From: Erythrobacter sp. WG
Lineage (GTDB): Bacteria > Pseudomonadota > Alphaproteobacteria > Sphingomonadales > Sphingomonadaceae
Length of the DNA stretch: 64,000 nt
Reading direction: 5' to 3'
NCBI RefSeq assembly: GCF_026586795.1
Contig: NZ_JAPFGY010000011.1
Location: 38,850-102,849 of the forward strand
Every line of letters begins with the position of its first letter. Positions within the stretch are counted from its first letter, which is position 1. The notes under the pieces were generated by a model. That model was given only the letters and a program-made list of their open reading frames with translations. It made no database searches and had not been told where the DNA came from. This document shows, piece after piece, positions 59,539-64,000 of the stretch. Both the position numbers and the translations under genes were made by a program.

Positions 59539-61236
59539 CTAGCCCTGACTCCGCCAGCGCATCACCACGCGCTCGACCAGCTCTTCCTCGCCGCCGTCGC
59601 GGCTCCACAGCTCGGAGAAGCTCGGGTCTTCGGAGGCCGGACGCTTGTGTTCTTCGAGCGCGTCGAAGGTCACGCGGATCGGGATCGCGACGCCCTCGCC
59701 GCAGATGATGCATTCGCGGTTTCTGAGCGCGGGGATCGAATCGAGGAAGCCGCGCGCCCCTTCGGGCATGGCGGCCTTGACGAAGGCCTGGTCGCGGTCG
59801 TTGTTGAGGCGCATCGAGATGATCGTGCCGCACTGCGAAAGCACGCCTTCGGCAAGGTCGGAAGGGCGCTGGGTGATGAGGCCGAGGCTGATGCCGTATT
59901 TGCGGCCTTCCTTGGCGATGCGCGAGAGGATCTTGCCCACCGAGGAACCGTCGGCGTTCTTCTCGTTGGGCACGTAGCGGTGCGCTTCCTCGCACACCAG
60001 CAGCACGGGGCGCGTCTTCTCGTCGCGGCCCCAGATCGCGAAGTCGAAGACGAGGCGCGAGAGGACCGCGACCACCGTCGAGGTGATGTCGGACGGCACG
60101 CCCGAGACGTCGATGATCGAGATCGGCTTGCCGTGGCCGGGCATCCGAAAGATCTTGCCGATGAATTCGACCATCGTGTCGCCCACCAGCATGCCTGAGA
60201 ACATGAACTGGTAGCGCGGATCGGCCTTCAGCTCGTCGAGCTTCTGCTTGATGCGCATATAAGGCGCGCTCGAGGTCGCCTTGTCGAGGCGGCCCATCTC
60301 GTCCTGGAGGATCGCGCCGAAGTCGCTCAGCAGATAGGGGATCGGGCTGTCGACCGTGATCTTGCCCATCGTCTGCGCCAGCCGGTTCTTGCTGCGCGCG
60401 GCGAGCAGGCACTTGGCGAGGATGTCGCTGTCGGTCTGCCGCTCGTTCCCGCTCGAGGACAGCAGCACCTCGCAATGTTCCTCGAAGTTCATCAGCCAGT
60501 AGGGCATCTGGAGGTTCGAGACGTCAAGGATCTGCCCGGTCTGGCGGAAGGCGGCGGAATATTCCCCGTGCGGGTCGATCATCACGATGTGACCCTTGGG
60601 TGCGGCTTCGCAGATGCGGTGCAGGATCAGCGCGGCGCTGGTCGACTTGCCGGTGCCGGTCGAGCCGAGCAGGGCGAAGTGCTTGCCGAGCATCGCGTCG
60701 ATATAGAGCCCGGCGCGGATGTCCTTGGTCGGGAAGACCTTGCCGATGGTGATGCTGGCGCGGCCGTCGCTGGCGTAGATCTGTTCGAGGTCCTTGGTCG
60801 TCGCCGGGTAGATCAGCGCGCCGGGGATCGGATAGCGGGTGACGCCGCGCTTGAAACCGTGGATGCGGCCCGTCAGCTTCTCCTCGCCGCCCTCGCCCAA
60901 AAAGTCGATATGGGCGATGATCCCGCCATCGGTGCGGCGGTCCTTGCGCTGGTCGCGCACGTTGGCGAGCAGCCAGGCATCGCCGACGCGGATCTTGATC
61001 TGGCTGCCGACCTGACCGGTCATGGCGATCGAGGGATCGGCATCGGCCATGCATTCGGTAATGCGCTGCATATCGAGCGCGATCTGCGAGCCCGAGCCGG
61101 AGATTTCCAGCACCACGCCGATCGGCAGGCGGGCATTGTCCTGCGGTCCGCGCGCGTAGGCGGCGGTCGCTTCATCGGCGGTCGCGGGCCCCGGCCCGGT
61201 GAAGCGTTCGAAATTCTGCCCGTAACTTTCGCTCAT
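59539..61236 (-). CDS. herA: HerA-type hexameric ATPase/translocase
   Basis: 565-residue FtsK/HerA-class ATPase of the DUF87 family. An N-terminal HAS-barrel-like region (about 30-150) precedes the RecA core with Walker A GSTGTGKSTSAAL, Walker B LLVCEEAHRYVPNE and a C-terminal Arg-rich helicase section with LGLITQRPSDLAEGVLSQCG and MRLNNDRDQ. ATG 61236 has AAGGG upstream; the open frame continues further but is not conserved. HerA usually pairs with the nuclease NurA in archaea, but no nurA-like gene is adjacent. Likely a DNA or DNA-end processing motor; role in this organism unknown. Confidence 0.88.
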   Translation of the reverse strand: MSESYGQNFERFTGPGPATADEATAAYARGPQDNARLPIGVVLEISGSGSQIALDMQRITECMADADPSIAMTGQVGSQIKIRVGDAWLLANVRDQRKDRRTDGGIIAHIDFLGEGGEEKLTGRIHGFKRGVTRYPIPGALIYPATTKDLEQIYASDGRASITIGKVFPTKDIRAGLYIDAMLGKHFALLGSTGTGKSTSAALILHRICEAAPKGHIVMIDPHGEYSAAFRQTGQILDVSNLQMPYWLMNFEEHCEVLLSSSGNERQTDSDILAKCLLAARSKNRLAQTMGKITVDSPIPYLLSDFGAILQDEMGRLDKATSSAPYMRIKQKLDELKADPRYQFMFSGMLVGDTMVEFIGKIFRMPGHGKPISIIDVSGVPSDITSTVVAVLSRLVFDFAIWGRDEKTRPVLLVCEEAHRYVPNEKNADGSSVGKILSRIAKEGRKYGISLGLITQRPSDLAEGVLSQCGTIISMRLNNDRDQAFVKAAMPEGARGFLDSIPALRNRECIICGEGVAIPIRVTFDALEEHKRPASEDPSFSELWSRDGGEEELVERVVMRWRSQG

Positions 61237-61337
61237 CTGCGCCCTTCCTCGCGCGCCCCCTGCTGGCCTTCGCGGCTGTAGCCGGGACGAAGTTAAGATG
61301 GGGTCAACGCTGCGCTTTCCTGCGAAGTAATGCAGGT

Positions 61338-62102
61338 TCAACCGCGCGCGAAAAGCCGACCGGCGAGCCAGCCCATGCCCAGCGACAGGGCGATCGCGCC
61401 GAGGCCGTAGAAGAATGCGAAGCGCTGCGAGGCGGTCACCACCTGGCCCTCGAGCCCGGCCTTCACCACCTCGATCCGCGCCGTCGCGCTCGCCACCACC
61501 CGGCCGCGGGCGATGGCGAAGGTTTCCGCGGTGTAGCGCCCGGTGGTGACGTTGGAGGGCAGGTCGATGCGCGCCTGATAGAGCACCTTCTCGCTGATCC
61601 GGACCCCGCCGGGGTTCTCCTGATACAGGCCCTGCTTGCGCCGCAGCTCGACAAGGCCGCGGGCGAAGCGGGCCTGCTCTTCCGGGTCGATCGTGCCCGA
61701 GGGCGAAAGCTGGATGAACTCGGTGCCGAGCTCGTATATCGCCGCGGTGCGCTCGTCGACGATGTCGCCGATGGGGCGCGAGGAGGCGACCGCGAAGAAC
61801 GAGGGCGCGGAGCGGAAGTCGCTGTCCTGCGCGTTCATCCAGATGCCGGCGATGCGCGCCTTCTCGCGGATGCGGACCGGCTCGGTCGGGCCCTTGAGCA
61901 CCACGACGATGTCATAGTCGCCAGAGCCGCCCGCGCCTTCCGGGTCGATCACCGCGCCATAGAGGAGCAGCCGCGCGCCGGTGAAGCCCTGGCGCACCTC
62001 GATCAGCGACTGGCTGACCTCGGGGACCAACACCGGCTCGCGCTGGGCGGTGAGCGCGGCCCAGGCGACCAGCACCACCACGAGACGCGCGGCGAGGCTC
62101 AC
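61338..62102 (-). CDS. TIGR02186-family membrane protein linked to sulfite/TauE export
   Basis: 254-residue protein with an N-terminal signal or membrane helix, a periplasmic domain (QSLIEVRQGFTGARLLLYGAV, VVVLKGPTEPVRIREKARIAGIWMN, RSAPSFFAVASSRP, LPSNVTTGRYTAE) and a C-terminal membrane helix (FFYGLGAIALSLGMGWLAGRLF). This domain order matches the TIGR02186 family, found next to TauE-like permeases. Start GTG 62102 has GAGGGG upstream and lies 10 bases past the tauE stop. Function unknown; a partner of the permease is likely. Confidence 0.83.
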   Translation of the reverse strand: MSLAARLVVVLVAWAALTAQREPVLVPEVSQSLIEVRQGFTGARLLLYGAVIDPEGAGGSGDYDIVVVLKGPTEPVRIREKARIAGIWMNAQDSDFRSAPSFFAVASSRPIGDIVDERTAAIYELGTEFIQLSPSGTIDPEEQARFARGLVELRRKQGLYQENPGGVRISEKVLYQARIDLPSNVTTGRYTAETFAIARGRVVASATARIEVVKAGLEGQVVTASQRFAFFYGLGAIALSLGMGWLAGRLFARG

Positions 62103-62112
62103 GCCGCGCCCC

Positions 62113-63030
<918 letters not shown>

Positions 63031-63108
63031 GCCGCGGACGCTAGCCGAGGCGCCGGAAGGATTGAAGCCGCGAGCGCTACTTGTTCGCCGATCGCGCGGG
63101 CGCGCGAT

Positions 63109-63125
63109 GCAAACGTCGTGTTTGC
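63109..63125. promoter_or_regulatory. Inverted repeat upstream of the TauE gene
   Basis: GCAAAC (63109-63114) and GTTTGC (63120-63125) form a perfect inverted repeat with a 5-base spacer, about 80 bases before the tauE ATG in the 148-base spacer. Suitable for an operator; no regulator gene is adjacent. Confidence 0.45.
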
Positions 63126-63178
63126 GTGCCTCCTGGGGTGGCGCAGACCGCCCGCCCCGCGGTTCGCGCCGGCGAACC

Positions 63179-64000
63179 CTAAAAGCCCGCCGCGATCGTC
63201 GCCGCCACGCCCGATCCGGGTGCGGCATCGCCCGCGACCCGCTGGCGCCAGTCGACCGAGACGCGGGCGGGCACCCGGCCCAGCCGGAAGTCGAGCCGCG
63301 CCGTCGGCCCGACATCGAGCCGCTGCGCGCCCTTCTGTGCCCCGCCCCACGCGCCCGCGCCGAGGCTTAGGCCGACAGCATCGTTGCTGAAGCGGCGCGT
63401 GAAGCCCAGCTCGCGGGTGAGGGTCGCCTGCCCGTCGGCGAACCAGGTGTTGAAGCTGCCGCCCACCCAGCCTGCCTGCCCATAAGCATCGAGCCGGGTG
63501 CCGAGCGGCAGGGCGACCGGCGCGATCTCGGTGACGGCATAGGCCGCCGGGCGAAGCTCGCCCTTGCCGCTCGCCGGGGCGGTGTAGCGGCCTTCGGCGA
63601 ACAGCCGCAGCGGCACGCGCGGCAGCGGGCGCAGCGAGGCGCCGAACGCGGCCTCGCTTTCCCCGCCCGCGATCAGCGCGCGGTAGCCGCGCAGGTGCAG
63701 CCGGGGCGCGTGTCCGCCCAGCATCCCGAGCCGGTAATGCAGGATCGCGCCCATCTGGCTCGCCCCGTAGATCGGCACCCGCCCTTGCGAGACCGGCGCC
63801 CCGGTCTCCGATCCTTGGCGCCAGAAGGCCCAGGCATCGGCCGACCAGCGCCGGGGCCGTGCGCCTTCGCGGACCGGCTGCGCAGCCGGGAGGTAGGGCG
63901 GCGACTGCGCTGCCTCGGCAAGGAGCGTGGGCAGCTCGGCGCCGCGCGCGGGGCCGGGCGGCGGGCCGGGCAGGGGCGGGATGCCGGGCAGGTGCAGCGC
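63179..64000 (-). CDS. Outer-membrane-like protein, 5' end outside the window
   Basis: The frame is open from 63179 to the right edge, giving at least 273 C-terminal residues. A Pro-rich stretch and RWSADAWAFWRQG are followed by an apparent beta-rich domain with alternating hydrophobic residues (LGTRLDAYGQAGWVGGSFNTWF, FRLGRVPARVSVDWRQRV) and ending AATIAAGF, a typical outer-membrane-barrel C terminus with terminal Phe. I do not recognise the family; a repeat of glycine-aromatic strands suggests an export or receptor barrel similar to NfrA/BcsC C-terminal domains. Identification is tentative. Confidence 0.55.
   Translation of the reverse strand, partial: ALHLPGIPPLPGPPPGPARGAELPTLLAEAAQSPPYLPAAQPVREGARPRRWSADAWAFWRQGSETGAPVSQGRVPIYGASQMGAILHYRLGMLGGHAPRLHLRGYRALIAGGESEAAFGASLRPLPRVPLRLFAEGRYTAPASGKGELRPAAYAVTEIAPVALPLGTRLDAYGQAGWVGGSFNTWFADGQATLTRELGFTRRFSNDAVGLSLGAGAWGGAQKGAQRLDVGPTARLDFRLGRVPARVSVDWRQRVAGDAAPGSGVAATIAAGF

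Overview
The window reads as one contiguous piece of a G+C-rich alphaproteobacterial chromosome, most likely a member of the Sphingomonadales (Erythrobacteraceae-like) that lives as an aerobic anoxygenic phototroph. The reasons are the photosynthesis gene order bchH-bchL-bchM-lhaA-puhA-puhB-puhC-orf-acsF-puhE-hemA, the O2-dependent cyclase AcsF, a large TonB-dependent receptor in a maltose/starch locus, PrnA-type halogenases beside that receptor, and the short dispersed palindromic repeats typical of sphingomonads. The taxonomic call is inference from gene content. No rRNA, tRNA, CRISPR array, insertion sequence or prophage was seen.

Layout. 1-10450: the 3' end of a photosynthesis gene cluster, all on the + strand, with almost every stop overlapping the next start, closed by a strong terminator. 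10710-11615: a truncated haemoglobin gene in a stretch of visibly lower G+C, then a gene-free repeat-rich spacer. 11616-28687: an alpha-glucan utilisation locus. A minus-strand operon (MFS sugar transporter, GH13 amylase, GH97 alpha-glucosidase) diverges from a plus-strand operon (GH13 amylase, GH13 alpha-glucosidase, LacI regulator, flavin-dependent halogenase). A perfect parS-type palindrome (23058-23073) follows. A TonB-dependent receptor then diverges from a DUF6445-like gene plus a second halogenase. 28891-35725: a lipoprotein cytochrome c, a DUF1499 protein, and a minus-strand operon of two flavoprotein disulfide-reductase relatives (one fused to a TVP38/TMEM64 membrane domain), a CNT nucleoside transporter and a CDP-alcohol phosphatidyltransferase.

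35999-40273: a three-gene operon for an ABC-exporter-like protein, an HlyD-type adaptor and a TolC-type outer-membrane protein. The nucleotide-binding domain of the ABC protein has lost every ATPase motif; I consider this the best candidate for an undescribed system. 40407-47331: a methyltransferase, then a minus-strand translation-related group (rpsU, FKBP, gatC, gatA, a 55-residue membrane peptide, vapB, vapC, gatB, a GFA-family protein, trmL). The vapBC toxin-antitoxin pair sits inside the gat genes, carries its own promoter/operator, and vapC overlaps the gatB start.

47539-51364: crcB, an RluC-type pseudouridine synthase, a PaiB-like FMN protein, a HAD phosphatase, a small membrane protein and the F1-ATPase assembly chaperone Atp12, translationally coupled. 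51477-55013: an Mla-type phospholipid transport operon (mlaE with STAS domain, mlaF, mlaD, lipoprotein). 55125-58085: valS, with an AT-richer internal patch and an in-frame palindromic repeat. 58240-64000: queE, a small lipoprotein, a HerA-type ATPase, a TIGR02186/TauE pair and a partial outer-membrane-like gene running off the right edge.
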